From Ramlibacter alkalitolerans (GTDB lineage Bacteria > Pseudomonadota > Gammaproteobacteria > Burkholderiales > Burkholderiaceae_C), in the NCBI RefSeq assembly GCF_016722765.1, contig NZ_JAEQND010000007.1, positions 1 through 64,000 of the forward strand: a stretch of 64,000 nucleotides of DNA, read 5' to 3'. Every line of letters starts with the position of its first letter. Within the stretch, counting starts at the first letter, position 1. Below are positions 48,697 to 58,632 of this stretch, one piece after another. The position numbers and the translations under genes are program-made. Below the pieces are notes generated by a model. It was given only the letters and a program-made list of their open reading frames with translations, made no database searches and was not told the DNA's origin.

Positions 48697-49640
48697 GCGC
48701 GCCCATGGCCCTTCAACGCCACGACGCGGTGGTCGTCACCGGCGCCAGCGGCTTCATCGGTCGCGCCCTGGTGCGGCACCTCCATGCAGCGGGGCGGCCG
48801 GTGGTCGCGGTCTCGCGCCATGCGTGGACGCCGCCCGCCGGCGTGCGCGCCGTGGCGGTCGCCGGCTACGACGACGTCGCGACGCTCGCGGCGGCCGTGC
48901 CGGCCGGCAGCGTGGTCGTGCATCTCGCCTCGATCGCGCACCGCGGGGGGGAGGCGGCGGAGTTCACGGCCAGCACCCGTGCGGCGCAGGACATGCTCGC
49001 CGCGGCCGCGGCGGCTGGGGCACGCCGCTTCGTCTTCGTGAGCTCCATCGGGGTCAACGGCAACGTGACGCACGGCAAGCCCTTCACCGAAGCGGACCCG
49101 CCGGAGCCGGCGGAGCCCTACGCCCGCAGCAAGCTGCGCGCCGAGGAGATCGTGCGCGCGGGCCCGCTGGAACACGTGATCCTGCGGCCGCCGCTGGTGG
49201 CCGGGCCGGACGCACCCGGCAACTTCGGCCGCCTGCTGCGGGCCGTGCGCAGCGGGCTGCCGCTGCCTTTCGCCTCGATCCGCAACGCGCGCACCTTCAT
49301 CGCCATCGACAACCTGGTCGACCTGCTGGCGCTGTGCCTGGACCATCCGGCGGCCGCCAACCAACTGCTGCTGGCGGGCGATGCCGAGGACCTCTCGACG
49401 CCGGAGCTGGTGCGGTGCATCGCCGAAGGCCTGGGGCGTCCGGCGCGCCTGTTCCCGCTTCCGTCCGGCTTGTTACGGGCGCTCGCCGCCGGCGCAGGCA
49501 AGGCGCGGCTGGCGGAAAGCCTGTGCGGCTCGCTGCAGGTGGACGCCGGCAAGGCGAAGCGCCTGCTCGGATGGCAGCCCCGCCTGACCGCGGCCGAAGG
49601 CGTGCGGCGCGCCGCTGCAGAATCGCAGCCTGGACCATGA
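48693..49640 (+). CDS. NAD-dependent sugar epimerase/reductase
   Basis: The 315-residue extended short-chain dehydrogenase has the NAD motif VVVTGASGFIGRALVRHL, Ser in FVFVSSIGVNGNVTHG and the catalytic pair in YARSKLRAEE. It is of the GalE-like/WbpV-type class that often produces the sugar to be loaded first, next to a sugar transferase gene as here. Start is taken at GTG 48693, overlapping the previous stop; ATG 48705 is equally possible. The product sugar is not deducible. Confidence 0.83.
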   Translation: MSAPMALQRHDAVVVTGASGFIGRALVRHLHAAGRPVVAVSRHAWTPPAGVRAVAVAGYDDVATLAAAVPAGSVVVHLASIAHRGGEAAEFTASTRAAQDMLAAAAAAGARRFVFVSSIGVNGNVTHGKPFTEADPPEPAEPYARSKLRAEEIVRAGPLEHVILRPPLVAGPDAPGNFGRLLRAVRSGLPLPFASIRNARTFIAIDNLVDLLALCLDHPAAANQLLLAGDAEDLSTPELVRCIAEGLGRPARLFPLPSGLLRALAAGAGKARLAESLCGSLQVDAGKAKRLLGWQPRLTAAEGVRRAAAESQPGP

Positions 49641-50200
49641 GCAAGCGCCTGATCGACCTCCTCGTCTCCGCCTGCGGCCTGCTGGTGCTGGCGGTGCCCA
49701 TCGCGCTCGTCGCGCTGGCGGTCAAGCTCACTTCGCGGGGGCCGGTCCTGTACTGGTCGGACCGCGTCGGCCGCCACAACCGCCTCTTCCGCATGCCCAA
49801 GTTCCGCAGCATGCGCATCGACACGCCGGTGCTGCCCACGCACCTGCTGACCTCGCCCGAGCGCTGGCTGAGCCCGATCGGCAGCTTCCTGCGGCGCACC
49901 AGCCTGGACGAACTGCCGCAGCTCTGGAGCGTGCTCCAGGGCGACATGAGCCTGGTGGGCCCGCGGCCCGCCCTGTTCAACCAGGACGACCTGATCGAGC
50001 TGCGCACGCGCCGCGGCGTGCACGTGCTGCGCCCGGGCATCACCGGCTGGGCCCAGGTGAACGGACGCGACGAGCTGCCGATCCCGGTGAAGGTGGACTT
50101 CGATGCCTGGTACCTGGAGCACCAGTCGCTGGCCCTGGACGCCCGCATCCTGCTGCTCACCGTGCTGAAAGTCGTGGGCCAGCACGGCGTCGCCCACTGA
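49637..50200 (+). CDS. Small polyprenyl-phosphate sugar transferase (PglC-like)
   Basis: The 187-residue product is a monotopic phosphoglycosyl transferase of minimal size. It has one N-terminal hydrophobic re-entrant helix ([20 protein letters not shown]), the FRMPKFRSM motif, the catalytic Asp-Glu pair in [20 protein letters not shown], then LVGPRPALF and [14 protein letters not shown]. It would start the lipid-linked glycan by moving a sugar phosphate onto undecaprenyl phosphate. It is the last gene of the rightward cluster. Confidence 0.9.
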   Translation: MSKRLIDLLVSACGLLVLAVPIALVALAVKLTSRGPVLYWSDRVGRHNRLFRMPKFRSMRIDTPVLPTHLLTSPERWLSPIGSFLRRTSLDELPQLWSVLQGDMSLVGPRPALFNQDDLIELRTRRGVHVLRPGITGWAQVNGRDELPIPVKVDFDAWYLEHQSLALDARILLLTVLKVVGQHGVAH

Positions 50201-50227
50201 GCGGGAGGGGCGGCCAGCCCGGCGAAC

Positions 50228-50233
50228 TAAAAT
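50228..50233 (+). promoter_or_regulatory. Possible lysS -10 box
   Basis: TAAAAT in GAACTAAAATCGAGGG is the only AT-rich site in the 73-base gap before lysS. No good -35 box is visible upstream. The position fits a leader of about 35 bases before the lysS ATG. Confidence 0.4.
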
Positions 50234-50273
50234 CGAGGGTTTCCCCTCCAGCAGCGCTTCGCGCGCCCGCCGC

Positions 50274-51800
50274 ATGTCCGACGACCGCACCCCCTTGCCC
50301 ACCGACGAAAACCAGCTGATCGCCGAACGCCGCGAAAAACTCAAGGCCCTGCGCGAGGCGCAGCGGCAGGGTGGCGGGCCCGCCTTCCCGAACGACTTCA
50401 AGCCCGGCGACCAGAGCGCGGCGCTGCATTCCGCGCACGGCGCCAAGGCGGCCGAACAGCTCGAAGCCGAGGGCGCCACGGCGCAGGTGGCCGGCCGCAT
50501 GATGCTCAAGCGGGTGATGGGCAAGGCGAGCTTCGCCACCCTGCAGGACGGCAGCGGCCGCATCCAGGTCTACGTGACGCGCGACGCGGTAGGCGAGGAG
50601 ACGTACAACGAATTCAAGCGCTGGGACCTCGGCGACATCGTCGGTGCGCAAGGCAGGATCTTCAAGACGCGCACCGGCGAACTCTCGCTGCACGCGACCT
50701 CGATCCGCCTGCTGACGAAGAGCCTGCGGCCCATGCCGGACAAGTTCCACGGCGTGGCCGACCAGGAAGTGAAATACCGCCAGCGCTACGTGGACCTGAT
50801 GATGGACGAAGAGGCGCGCAAGCGCTTCGTCGCGCGCAGCAAGGCGATGTCGTCGATCCGCGATTTCATGGTGCAGGCCGGCTTCCTGGAAGTCGAGACG
50901 CCGATGCTGCATCCGATCCCCGGCGGCGCCAACGCCAAGCCCTTCATCACGCACCACAACGCGCTGGACCAGGAGATGTACCTGCGCATCGCGCCGGAGC
51001 TGTTCCTCAAGCGCCTGCTGGTGGGCGGCTTCGAGCGCGTGTTCGAGATCAACCGCAACTTCCGCAACGAAGGCATCTCGGTGCGGCACAACCCCGAGTT
51101 CACGATGATGGAGTTCTACGCGGCGTACTGGAACTACCGCGACCTGATGGACTTCACCGAGGCGCTGCTGCGCGATGCCGCGATGAAGGCCGTGGGCACG
51201 CAGCAGCTCACGTACAGCGGCAAGGAAGTGGATCTGTCCCGGCCGTTCGAGCGCCTGACCATCCCGGAAGCGATCGTGAAGCACACCGAGGCGGGCGACA
51301 ACGTCGGCAACCGCGACTGGCTGATCCAGCAGCTGCGCAAGCTGGGCATGACCGAGGAGAAGGAGCGCCTGTCGGCCCGCTCGCTGGCTTCGCTGCAGGT
51401 CCTGTTCTTCGAGGAGAAGGTGGAGGAGAAGCTGTGGCAGCCGACCTTCATCATGGAGCACCCGACCGAGATCTCGCCGCTGGCCCGCGCGAACGACGAG
51501 CGCCCCGAAGTGACGGAGCGCTTTGAGCTGTACATCACCGGGCGGGAGATGGCCAACGGCTTCTCCGAGCTCAATGACGCCGAGGACCAGGCCGCGCGCT
51601 TCCAGGCGCAGGTGAGCGCCAAGGACGCGGGCGACGACGAGGCGATGTTCTACGACCACGACTTCGTGCGCGCCCTGGAATACGGCATGCCGCCGGCCGG
51701 CGGCTGCGGCATCGGCATCGACCGGCTCATGATGCTGCTGACCGACAGCCCCAGCATCCGCGACGTGATCCTGTTCCCGGCGCTGCGGCGCGAGGGCTGA
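50274..51800 (+). CDS. lysS: Lysyl-tRNA synthetase (class II)
   Basis: The 508-residue enzyme has the N-terminal OB-fold tRNA-binding domain ([20 protein letters not shown]), class II motif 1 around [18 protein letters not shown], motif 2 in [20 protein letters not shown], and motif 3 in [15 protein letters not shown]. Length is normal. The stop overlaps the start of the Hsp70-like gene by one base (TGATG). Confidence 0.97.
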   Translation: MSDDRTPLPTDENQLIAERREKLKALREAQRQGGGPAFPNDFKPGDQSAALHSAHGAKAAEQLEAEGATAQVAGRMMLKRVMGKASFATLQDGSGRIQVYVTRDAVGEETYNEFKRWDLGDIVGAQGRIFKTRTGELSLHATSIRLLTKSLRPMPDKFHGVADQEVKYRQRYVDLMMDEEARKRFVARSKAMSSIRDFMVQAGFLEVETPMLHPIPGGANAKPFITHHNALDQEMYLRIAPELFLKRLLVGGFERVFEINRNFRNEGISVRHNPEFTMMEFYAAYWNYRDLMDFTEALLRDAAMKAVGTQQLTYSGKEVDLSRPFERLTIPEAIVKHTEAGDNVGNRDWLIQQLRKLGMTEEKERLSARSLASLQVLFFEEKVEEKLWQPTFIMEHPTEISPLARANDERPEVTERFELYITGREMANGFSELNDAEDQAARFQAQVSAKDAGDDEAMFYDHDFVRALEYGMPPAGGCGIGIDRLMMLLTDSPSIRDVILFPALRREG

Positions 51801-53062
51801 TGCCGCGGACGCCGCGCGGCGAGCCTGCCATCGGGATCGACTTCGGCACCTCGAACTCCGCGGTGTCGTTCATCGGGCCCGACGGCCTGGCGCGGCTCGT
51901 GCCGCTGGAAGGCGACGCCACCGCCATGCCGACCGCGGTGTTCTTCAACGCGGAGGACCACGCCACCTACTTCGGCCGCGAAGCGGTCGGCATGTACCTC
52001 GCAGGCGTCGAGGGGCGGCTGATGCGCTCGCTCAAGAGCCTGCTGGGAAGCAGCCTGCTCGATGAGGAAACCGCCGTGGGCAGCGGCACCCTGAGCTTTC
52101 GCGCGATCATCACCCGCTTCCTGCGCGAGCTGCGCGCCCGCGCCGGCCGGCACCTCGGGCACGAACCGCGCCGCGTGGTGCTCGGGCGCCCGGTGCACTT
52201 CGTCGACGACGATGCGGCCCGCGACAAGCGCGCGCAGGAGGCCCTGGCGCAGGCGGCGGCCGAAGCCGGCTTCGCGCACGTTTCCTTCGAGCTGGAGCCG
52301 ATCGCCGCGGCGCTGGACTACGAGCGCCGCATGGAGCGCGACGGCTCGGTCCTGATCGTGGACATCGGCGGCGGCACTTCGGACTTCACCGTGGCGCGGC
52401 TCGGGCCGGGGCGGCTGGCCCGCGCCGACCGGCGCAAGGACATCCTGGCGACCACCGGCGTGCACATCGGCGGCACCGACTACGACCAGAAGCTGAACCT
52501 GCGGCGGGTGATGCCGCTGCTCGGCTTCGGCCATGTGGGGCCGAGCGGCCGCGAGGTGCCGAGTCCGACCTTCATCGACCTCGCGAGCTGGCACCTGATC
52601 CACCGCATGTACGCGCCCAAGGTGGTGCGGCACGTGCGGGAGTTGCGCGTGAACTACGAGGACACGCGCCTGCACGATCGGCTGATGACGGTGCTGGAGC
52701 ACCACCTCGGGCACCTGCTGGCCAGCGAAGTGGAGCAGGCGAAGATCCGCAGTTCGGTCTCGGGCGAGGAGGCGACGATCGACTTGTCCGCAGTGGAAGC
52801 CGGGCTGTCGGCCGCGTTCGGGCCGGCGGACATGGCGCAGGATCTGGTGGGGCTGCTGGAACAGGTCGTCGACTGCGCGCAGGAGTGCGTCGAGCGTGCC
52901 GGCCTTTCTGCAGCGCAGCTCGATGCGATCTACCTGACCGGCGGCTCGTCGGCCCTGCGGCCTTTCCAGGCACTGCTGCAGGAGCGCCTTGCGGGCACCC
53001 CGCTGCTCGAGGGCGACCTTTTCGGCGGGGTCGCATCCGGCCTCGCGTACGCTTCGCGCTGA
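51800..53062 (+). CDS. Hsp70-family protein, YegD-like
   Basis: The 420-residue product contains the actin-like nucleotide-binding domain of Hsp70 proteins: phosphate 1 in AIGIDFGTSNSAVSFIG, phosphate 2 in VLIVDIGGGTSDFTVA, and adenosine loop in IYLTGGSSALRPFQ. A peptide-binding domain is missing, as in E. coli YegD. The function of this subgroup is poorly known. It is coupled to lysS through a one-base overlap and converges on nagZ 19 bases downstream. Confidence 0.87.
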   Translation: MPRTPRGEPAIGIDFGTSNSAVSFIGPDGLARLVPLEGDATAMPTAVFFNAEDHATYFGREAVGMYLAGVEGRLMRSLKSLLGSSLLDEETAVGSGTLSFRAIITRFLRELRARAGRHLGHEPRRVVLGRPVHFVDDDAARDKRAQEALAQAAAEAGFAHVSFELEPIAAALDYERRMERDGSVLIVDIGGGTSDFTVARLGPGRLARADRRKDILATTGVHIGGTDYDQKLNLRRVMPLLGFGHVGPSGREVPSPTFIDLASWHLIHRMYAPKVVRHVRELRVNYEDTRLHDRLMTVLEHHLGHLLASEVEQAKIRSSVSGEEATIDLSAVEAGLSAAFGPADMAQDLVGLLEQVVDCAQECVERAGLSAAQLDAIYLTGGSSALRPFQALLQERLAGTPLLEGDLFGGVASGLAYASR

Positions 53063-53081
53063 GCCGGGGTCCCTGCTCCCG

Positions 53082-54170
53082 TCACGGCAGCAGTTGCAGC
53101 GCGCGCATGTACCGCGCCTCGGTCATCAACGAGTCCCACGACACCGACGGCCCGCACGGCAGCAGGGCAAGCCGGCGCTGCTCGCTCACCTCGTTGGCGC
53201 GCCAGTCCCCGCGCGATTGCGCCTGCGACAGGCCGTCCAGCATCTCGTCGATCGAAGCCCCGCCCTCGCTGTTCACCGACTCGTTGCACAGGAGCACCAT
53301 GTCGCAGCCGGCGCTCAGGGCGGCGACCGCGGCCTCGGTGAACGAGACGTCCCGGCCCTCGATCTTGCGCGCGCCAGCCATGCTCAGGTCGTCGCTGAAG
53401 ATGGCGCCCTGGAATTGCAGCCGCTCGCGCAGGATCTCGTTGAGCCAGCGGGGCGAGAAGCCGGCCGGCAGCGAATCGACCTTCGGGTAGATCACGTGCG
53501 CGGGCATCACGCTGGTGAGCGTCGCGTCCAGCCACTCGTAGGGCAGCGCGTCCTCCTCCAGGATGGCCTTCAGGCTGCGCCCATCGACGGGAACTTCCAG
53601 GTGCGAATCGGCCTGGACGAAGCCGTGTCCCGGGAAGTGCTTGCCGCAGTTGGCCACGCCGGCCTGCAGCAGGCCCTGCATCAGGCTGCGCGCCAGCAGC
53701 GTGGCCACGCGCGGGTCGCGGTGGAAGGAACGGTCACCGATCACCGAGCTTTCGCCGTAGTCGAGGTCCAGCACCGGCGTGAAGCTGAAGTCGACGCCGC
53801 AGGCGCGCAGTTCGGCGCCCAGCACGTAGCCGGCAGCCGTTGCGGCGACCATGGCACGCATCGCGCCGGAGCCCTCGCGGCCCTTCGCGTCCTTGAACCA
53901 CAGCTCGCCGAAGCGGCGCATCGGCGGCAGGTGCGTGAAGCCGTCGCTGCGAAAGCGCTGCACGCGGCCGCCCTCGTGGTCCACCGAGATCAGCAGGTCC
54001 TCGCGCACGCCCTTGATCTCGGCGCACAGGTCCGTGAGCTGCTCGCGGCTTTCCCAGTTGCGGCCGAACAGGATCACGCCGCCCACCAGCGGATGCGCCA
54101 GGCGGCGGCGGTCGTCGTCGCTCAGGGTGAGTCCTGCGACGTCCAGGATCACCGGGGCATGTTCACTCAT
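53082..54170 (-). CDS. nagZ: Beta-N-acetylhexosaminidase NagZ
   Basis: The 362-residue family 3 glycoside hydrolase removes GlcNAc from anhydro-muropeptides during peptidoglycan recycling in the cytoplasm. Key motifs are [31 protein letters not shown] and the nucleophile in [13 protein letters not shown]. It overlaps acpS by eight bases and ends the leftward operon that runs from rnc through pdxJ. Confidence 0.95.
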   Translation of the reverse strand: MSEHAPVILDVAGLTLSDDDRRRLAHPLVGGVILFGRNWESREQLTDLCAEIKGVREDLLISVDHEGGRVQRFRSDGFTHLPPMRRFGELWFKDAKGREGSGAMRAMVAATAAGYVLGAELRACGVDFSFTPVLDLDYGESSVIGDRSFHRDPRVATLLARSLMQGLLQAGVANCGKHFPGHGFVQADSHLEVPVDGRSLKAILEEDALPYEWLDATLTSVMPAHVIYPKVDSLPAGFSPRWLNEILRERLQFQGAIFSDDLSMAGARKIEGRDVSFTEAAVAALSAGCDMVLLCNESVNSEGGASIDEMLDGLSQAQSRGDWRANEVSEQRRLALLPCGPSVSWDSLMTEARYMRALQLLP

Positions 54171-54570
54171 GGTTCTGCTCTTTCTGTTCGATGATCACGA
54201 AGCTCGCTGCGTAGTCGGTCTCGTCGGTGACGCTCACCTGCGCCTGCAGGCCGCGCGCCTCGCACCAGGCCTTGAGCGTGCCGTGCAGCACGATCACCGG
54301 CTTGCCGCTGGCCAGCTTGCCGACCTCGCAGGCGCGCCAAGTCATGGGCATGCGCATGCCCAGCCCCACGGCCTTGCTGAAGGCTTCCTTGGCTGAAAAG
54401 CGCGTGGCAAGGTAGCGCACGCCGCGCTCGGGCCAGCGCGCGCTGCGCGTCTTCCAGGTGGCGAATTCGCCATCGGTGAGGATCTTGCGGGCGAAGCGCT
54501 CGCCGTGCCGGTCGAGCGAGGCGCGGATGCGGCGCACGTCGCAGATGTCGGTACCGATGCCGTAGATCAC
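54163..54570 (-). CDS. acpS: Holo-[acyl-carrier-protein] synthase
   Basis: The 135-residue enzyme attaches phosphopantetheine to acyl carrier protein. The Mg-binding motifs are [14 protein letters not shown] at the start and [13 protein letters not shown]. It begins at GTG 54570, which overlaps the pdxJ stop; a long upstream in-frame extension is a shadow. PdxJ-acpS adjacency is conserved in many proteobacteria. Confidence 0.93.
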   Translation of the reverse strand: MIYGIGTDICDVRRIRASLDRHGERFARKILTDGEFATWKTRSARWPERGVRYLATRFSAKEAFSKAVGLGMRMPMTWRACEVGKLASGKPVIVLHGTLKAWCEARGLQAQVSVTDETDYAASFVIIEQKEQNHE

Positions 54571-55331
54571 TGCTCGTGCATCCGGCTGCCGCGCGACAGC
54601 GCTGCGAGGTAGGCGCGCACGGTGGCCGCATAGCCCATCTCCAGGGCGTCGGCGATCAGGGCGTGGCCGATGGAGACTTCCAGCAGGGCCGGCACCGACT
54701 GCACGAAGTCGGGCAGGTTGTCGCGATTGAGGTCGTGGCCGGCGTTGACGCCCAGGCCCACGGCGTGCGCGGCCTGCGCGGCATCGGCGAAGCGCCGCAG
54801 TTGCTCGCCGTGCTGCGGCCCGCCCCAGGCGGCCGCATAGGGCTCCGTGTACAGCTCGACCCGGTCCGCGCCCACGGCCCTGGCCAGCGGGATGCTGCGC
54901 GCGTCCGCATCCATGAACAGGCTCACGCGCACGCCGAGCGACTTCGCCTCGGCGATCAGCGGCCTGACGCGCTCGCCGTCCTTCGCCAGGTCCCAGCCGT
55001 GGTCGCTGGTGAACTGGCCCTCGGCGTCGGGCACGAAGGTGCACTGGTGCGGCCGCACCTCGCGCACGAACTCCATCAGGTTGTGGAACGGGTTGCCCTC
55101 GATGTTGAATTCGGCCTCGGGCCAGGCCTTCAGCAGCGCCGCGAGCTCGCGCACGTCCTCGGGGCGGATGTGGCGCGCGTCCGGCCGCGGATGCACCGTG
55201 ATGCCGTGCGCGCCGGCCTGCAGGCACAGGGTGGCGGCCCGCGTGACGCTGGGAATGCCCAGGTGGCGCGTGTTGCGCACCAAGGCGACCTTGTTGAGGT
55301 TGACCGACAGAGCGGTCCGATCGGAAGTCAT
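54567..55331 (-). CDS. pdxJ: Pyridoxine 5'-phosphate synthase
   Basis: The 254-residue TIM-barrel enzyme joins deoxyxylulose phosphate and aminoacetone phosphate to form pyridoxine phosphate. Typical stretches are [57 protein letters not shown] and EVSIGHALI. Start ATG 55331 overlaps the recO stop by four bases. With SerC in the same window, two enzymes of the vitamin B6 route are present. Confidence 0.96.
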   Translation of the reverse strand: MTSDRTALSVNLNKVALVRNTRHLGIPSVTRAATLCLQAGAHGITVHPRPDARHIRPEDVRELAALLKAWPEAEFNIEGNPFHNLMEFVREVRPHQCTFVPDAEGQFTSDHGWDLAKDGERVRPLIAEAKSLGVRVSLFMDADARSIPLARAVGADRVELYTEPYAAAWGGPQHGEQLRRFADAAQAAHAVGLGVNAGHDLNRDNLPDFVQSVPALLEVSIGHALIADALEMGYAATVRAYLAALSRGSRMHEQ

Positions 55332-56071
55332 AGGGCCTGCAGGTCCATCATCAGTTGCCGGGTGCGCAGCGTGGCAACGCCGCAATGGTAGTGCAGCATG
55401 GCCCGCAGCTGCGGCTTCAGCTCGCCGAGTGTGGCGGCGGCCCGCAAGGTGGCGTCGAAGGGCGCGGGGTCGTCCAGCGCGCGCTGCAGCGCATCCCACT
55501 GCGCGCCGGCCAGGCTGGCCCGCGCATCCTCCTCGCCGGCTTCCACCAGGCCGCCTTCGGCATGCAGGCTGTAGCGCTGGTCCGCCTCCAGGGGGGCCAG
55601 CGTCGCCGTCTGCAGGTCCAGGGAGGGCAGGAGGCCGATCTCGCGCAGCAGCAGCAGCTCGAAGGCGCGCAGCGCCGGCTGCAGCAGCTGCGGGTGCTCG
55701 CCCGCCAGCACGCGCACGGCGTCGCCGTAGACGTCGAACAGCGGCGGATGCGGATCGTCGCGGGCCAGCAGCCGCAGCAGCAGTTCGTTGAGGTAGTAGC
55801 CGGACAGCAGGGCATCGCCCGTGGGCATCACCTGGCCGCCTTGCCACTCGGCCGATTTGAGCGTGCGGATCTCGCCATCGCCGCCGAAGGCGACGTGCAG
55901 CGGCTGCAGGGGCAGCAGGACGGGGCGGAAATTGGAGCTGGGCTTCTTGGCGCCCTTGGCGACCACGGCGATGCGGCCGTGCTCGCGCGTCAGCAGCTCC
56001 AGGATCAGGCTCGATTCGCTCCAGTCGTAGCGGTGGAGCACATAGGCCGGCTCGTTGGCGTAGCGCTTCAT
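55328..56071 (-). CDS. recO: DNA repair protein RecO
   Basis: The 247-residue product has the N-terminal OB fold ([32 protein letters not shown]) and the helical C-terminal domain of RecO, which loads RecA on gapped DNA together with RecR. RecO follows era in many proteobacteria; here a small cyclic-nucleotide-binding gene is placed between them. Start overlaps that gene's stop by one base (TGATG). Confidence 0.93.
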   Translation of the reverse strand: MKRYANEPAYVLHRYDWSESSLILELLTREHGRIAVVAKGAKKPSSNFRPVLLPLQPLHVAFGGDGEIRTLKSAEWQGGQVMPTGDALLSGYYLNELLLRLLARDDPHPPLFDVYGDAVRVLAGEHPQLLQPALRAFELLLLREIGLLPSLDLQTATLAPLEADQRYSLHAEGGLVEAGEEDARASLAGAQWDALQRALDDPAPFDATLRAAATLGELKPQLRAMLHYHCGVATLRTRQLMMDLQAL

Positions 56072-56562
56072 CAGGTGGACCGGACCACGTACGCGGCCAG
56101 CACGCCGGGAACGCCCATCTTCGCCTGGAACAGCTGCTCGTCCGCGTCGCGCAGCCTGCGACTGACCTCGCGGCCCATGTTCATCTGGATCAGCGCGAAC
56201 TGCTCGAGATCCTTCTCGTACAGCTTCAGGAGACTGGCGCTAGACAGCTCGATCGCGCGGCACGTTCCGACCGCCACCACCGAGGCGCTGCGGCGGCACA
56301 TGTCCATGAGCGACATCTCCCCGAAGCAGTCCCCGCGACCGAGATTCATCAGCACGTACGAATGGCCGTCCCAGCCCTTGACGACCGCAGCCTGCCCGTC
56401 CAGCACGACGAACATCGAGTGCGCCTCGTCGTCCTCGTGGAAGAAGTACTCGCCGGGCGCGGCCGAAACCTCCCGGGAGAGCCCCAGCAGGAAGTCCAGG
56501 ATCTCCTCCCGGATGCCACCGAAGAGGGGCGTGGTCTGCAGCAGTTCGACCAGCGTGTTCAT
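56071..56562 (-). CDS. Single-domain cyclic nucleotide-binding protein
   Basis: The 163-residue product is almost wholly one CNB domain ([40 protein letters not shown]). The nucleotide-binding stretch [19 protein letters not shown] keeps the Glu and Arg of the binding cassette. No DNA-binding helix follows, so it is not a CRP-type regulator. The last 35 residues form a helix ending in a variable tail. It lies in the era-recO interval, 29 bases after era and overlapping recO. Its function is unknown; binding of cAMP or cyclic di-GMP is inferred from family. Confidence 0.83.
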   Translation of the reverse strand: MNTLVELLQTTPLFGGIREEILDFLLGLSREVSAAPGEYFFHEDDEAHSMFVVLDGQAAVVKGWDGHSYVLMNLGRGDCFGEMSLMDMCRRSASVVAVGTCRAIELSSASLLKLYEKDLEQFALIQMNMGREVSRRLRDADEQLFQAKMGVPGVLAAYVVRST

Positions 56563-56591
56563 GCGCCCGCCAGGGTGAGCAGCAACGGCCG

Positions 56592-57563
56592 TCACTCGTA
56601 GCCGAAGCTGCGCACCCGCGCCTCGTCGTCCGCCCACCCCGAGCGCACCTTCACGAAGATCTGCAGGAACACCTTGGCATCGAACAGGGTCTCGAGTTCC
56701 TGGCGCGCCTCGGTGCCGATGCGCTTGAGCTTCTCGCCGCCTTCGCCGATCACCATCGCCTTGTGGCTGTCCCGTTCGACGACGACGGTGGCCGCGATGC
56801 GCACCATGCGCTTGAACTTGGGGCTGGGCTCTTCCTCGAACTTCTCCACCACCACGGTGGACGTGTAGGGCAGCTCCTCGCCGGTGAGGCGGAACAGCTT
56901 CTCGCGGATCATCTCCCCGGCCATGAAGCGCTCGCTCTTGTCGGTGAGCTCGTCTTCGCCGTAGAACCAGGGCTGCTCCGGCAGGTACTTGCCGCACACC
57001 TGCAGCAGCCGCTCGACGTCCTTGGAATTCTTCGCCGACACGGGCATGAACTCGGAGAAGGGATGGCGCGCCTGCATGTCGCGCAGCCACGGCGCCAGTT
57101 CGCCGCGGCGATGCACCAGGTCGAGCTTGTTGGCCACCAGGATGGCCGGGATGTCCGGCTTGAGCAGCCCCAGCACCTTGGCATCGCCCAGCGTGAAGTT
57201 GCCCGCCTCGACGACGAACAGCACGACGTCGACGTCACCGATCACGCCCGTCACCGCGCGATTGAGCGAGCGGTTCAGCGCGGAGCTGTGCCGCGTCTGG
57301 AAGCCGGGCGTGTCGACGAACACGAACTGCGTGCCGCCCTCGGAGCGCACGCCGGTGATGCGGTGGCGCGTGGTCTGCGCCTTGCGCGAGGTGATGCTGA
57401 TCTTCTGGCCGACCAGCGCATTGAGCAGCGTCGACTTGCCGACGTTGGGCTTGCCGACGATGGCGACCAGGCCGCAGCGCTGCCCCGCGGCTGCGGGGGC
57501 GGCTTCGGCTGGAACGGGTCCTTCCCCTTCTGCGGGAAGGTCGGGATCGGGGCCGTGGGTCAT
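56592..57563 (-). CDS. era: GTPase Era
   Basis: The 323-residue GTPase helps 16S rRNA maturation and 30S assembly. It shows the P-loop [20 protein letters not shown], switch [17 protein letters not shown], the NKLD motif in [12 protein letters not shown], and a C-terminal KH domain ([20 protein letters not shown]). An acidic, Pro/Ala-rich extension of about 30 residues precedes the GTPase domain. The ATG at 57563 overlaps the rnc stop (ATGA). Confidence 0.95.
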   Translation of the reverse strand: MTHGPDPDLPAEGEGPVPAEAAPAAAGQRCGLVAIVGKPNVGKSTLLNALVGQKISITSRKAQTTRHRITGVRSEGGTQFVFVDTPGFQTRHSSALNRSLNRAVTGVIGDVDVVLFVVEAGNFTLGDAKVLGLLKPDIPAILVANKLDLVHRRGELAPWLRDMQARHPFSEFMPVSAKNSKDVERLLQVCGKYLPEQPWFYGEDELTDKSERFMAGEMIREKLFRLTGEELPYTSTVVVEKFEEEPSPKFKRMVRIAATVVVERDSHKAMVIGEGGEKLKRIGTEARQELETLFDAKVFLQIFVKVRSGWADDEARVRSFGYE

Positions 57564-58240
57564 TTCCGGGATTTCAGCACGATCAGCATGGCCTGGGCAG
57601 CGGCCTGCTCGCCGGCACGCCGGGAGGCGCCAATGCCGCGCTCCACAAGGCCGAGCTCGGAGACTTCGCATTCCACCTCGAAGGTCTGCCTGTGGGCCGC
57701 GCCCAGCGTGCCCACCACGCGGTACACCGGCAGCTTCATCTTGCGGCCCTGGAGCACTTCCTGCAGTTCCGTCTTCGGGTCCTTGGCGGCAGCGGACATG
57801 CCGGGATTGATCTCCACCTCGGCGAACAGGCGGTGCACCAGCGCCTCGGCGGCGGAATAGCCGGCATCCAGGTGCACGGCGCCGATCAGCGCCTCCAGCG
57901 TGTCGGCCAGGATCGAGGGCCTCTTGTGGCCGCCGGACCGCGCCTCGCCCTCGCCCAGTCGCACCAGCCCCGGCAACCCGAGGCCGACAGCCAGCCGATG
58001 CAGCGTGTCCTGCTTGACCAGGTTGGCGCGCACGCGCGAGAGGTCGCCTTCCGGCAGATCCTGCAGGCGCTGGTACAGCAGTGCCGCGACGGCCAGGTTC
58101 AGGACCGAGTCGCCCAGGAATTCGAGCCGCTCGTTGTGCTCGGCCGAAAAGCTGCGATGGGTGAGCGCCCGCGCCAGCAACCGCGGATCCTGGAAGCGGT
58201 GCTGCAGCCGCTGCTGCAGGCCCGCGAGGGGGTCGGACAC
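57560..58240 (-). CDS. rnc: Ribonuclease III
   Basis: The 226-residue enzyme cuts double-stranded RNA such as rRNA precursors. The catalytic signature [20 protein letters not shown] is present, with a second acid site in [13 protein letters not shown]. The double-stranded RNA-binding domain follows ([20 protein letters not shown]). It begins at GTG 58240 and lies in the conserved lepB-rnc-era order. Confidence 0.95.
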   Translation of the reverse strand: MSDPLAGLQQRLQHRFQDPRLLARALTHRSFSAEHNERLEFLGDSVLNLAVAALLYQRLQDLPEGDLSRVRANLVKQDTLHRLAVGLGLPGLVRLGEGEARSGGHKRPSILADTLEALIGAVHLDAGYSAAEALVHRLFAEVEINPGMSAAAKDPKTELQEVLQGRKMKLPVYRVVGTLGAAHRQTFEVECEVSELGLVERGIGASRRAGEQAAAQAMLIVLKSRK

Positions 58241-58250
58241 GGTGTTCGCG

Positions 58251-58607
58251 CTAGCGGCCGGGATTCGAGCTCCCCACGTACTTGAGGGTCAGCCACGCGG
58301 GTCCGAACAGGTGGTATTCCTTCTCGTAGGCGAAGGAGACGACCACCCGTTCGCCCTCCTTCGTGACCTCGAGGTCCTTGCCCGTGATGGAAGTGATGTT
58401 GTCGATGTCGGCCGAGCGGTCGAAGGCGGCACGCACGGCGGCCACCGTGCCTTCGTCCTTGGCGCGGTTGATCGCCTTGAGCGCCGCCTGGTATTCGAGG
58501 ATCGACGGGAAGGCGCGCATCCCCACCGCTCCGACGGCGCCGATCACCGCGAGAAAGAAGATCAGCGTGATCAACGAGATACCGCGCTGCCGCGACTTGC
58601 CTGCCAT
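58251..58607 (-). CDS. DUF4845-type membrane protein
   Basis: The 118-residue protein has a single N-terminal membrane span (GISLITLIFFLAVIGAVGAV) that looks like a pilin-type leader, then an outward-facing domain (AFPSILEYQAALKAINRAKD). This gene is found between lepB and rnc in many beta- and gammaproteobacteria and has no known role. ATG 58607 is chosen because GGAGGGG lies just upstream. Confidence 0.85.
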   Translation of the reverse strand: MAGKSRQRGISLITLIFFLAVIGAVGAVGMRAFPSILEYQAALKAINRAKDEGTVAAVRAAFDRSADIDNITSITGKDLEVTKEGERVVVSFAYEKEYHLFGPAWLTLKYVGSSNPGR

Positions 58608-58632
58608 GGAACCCCTCCGACTCATGCCTCTT

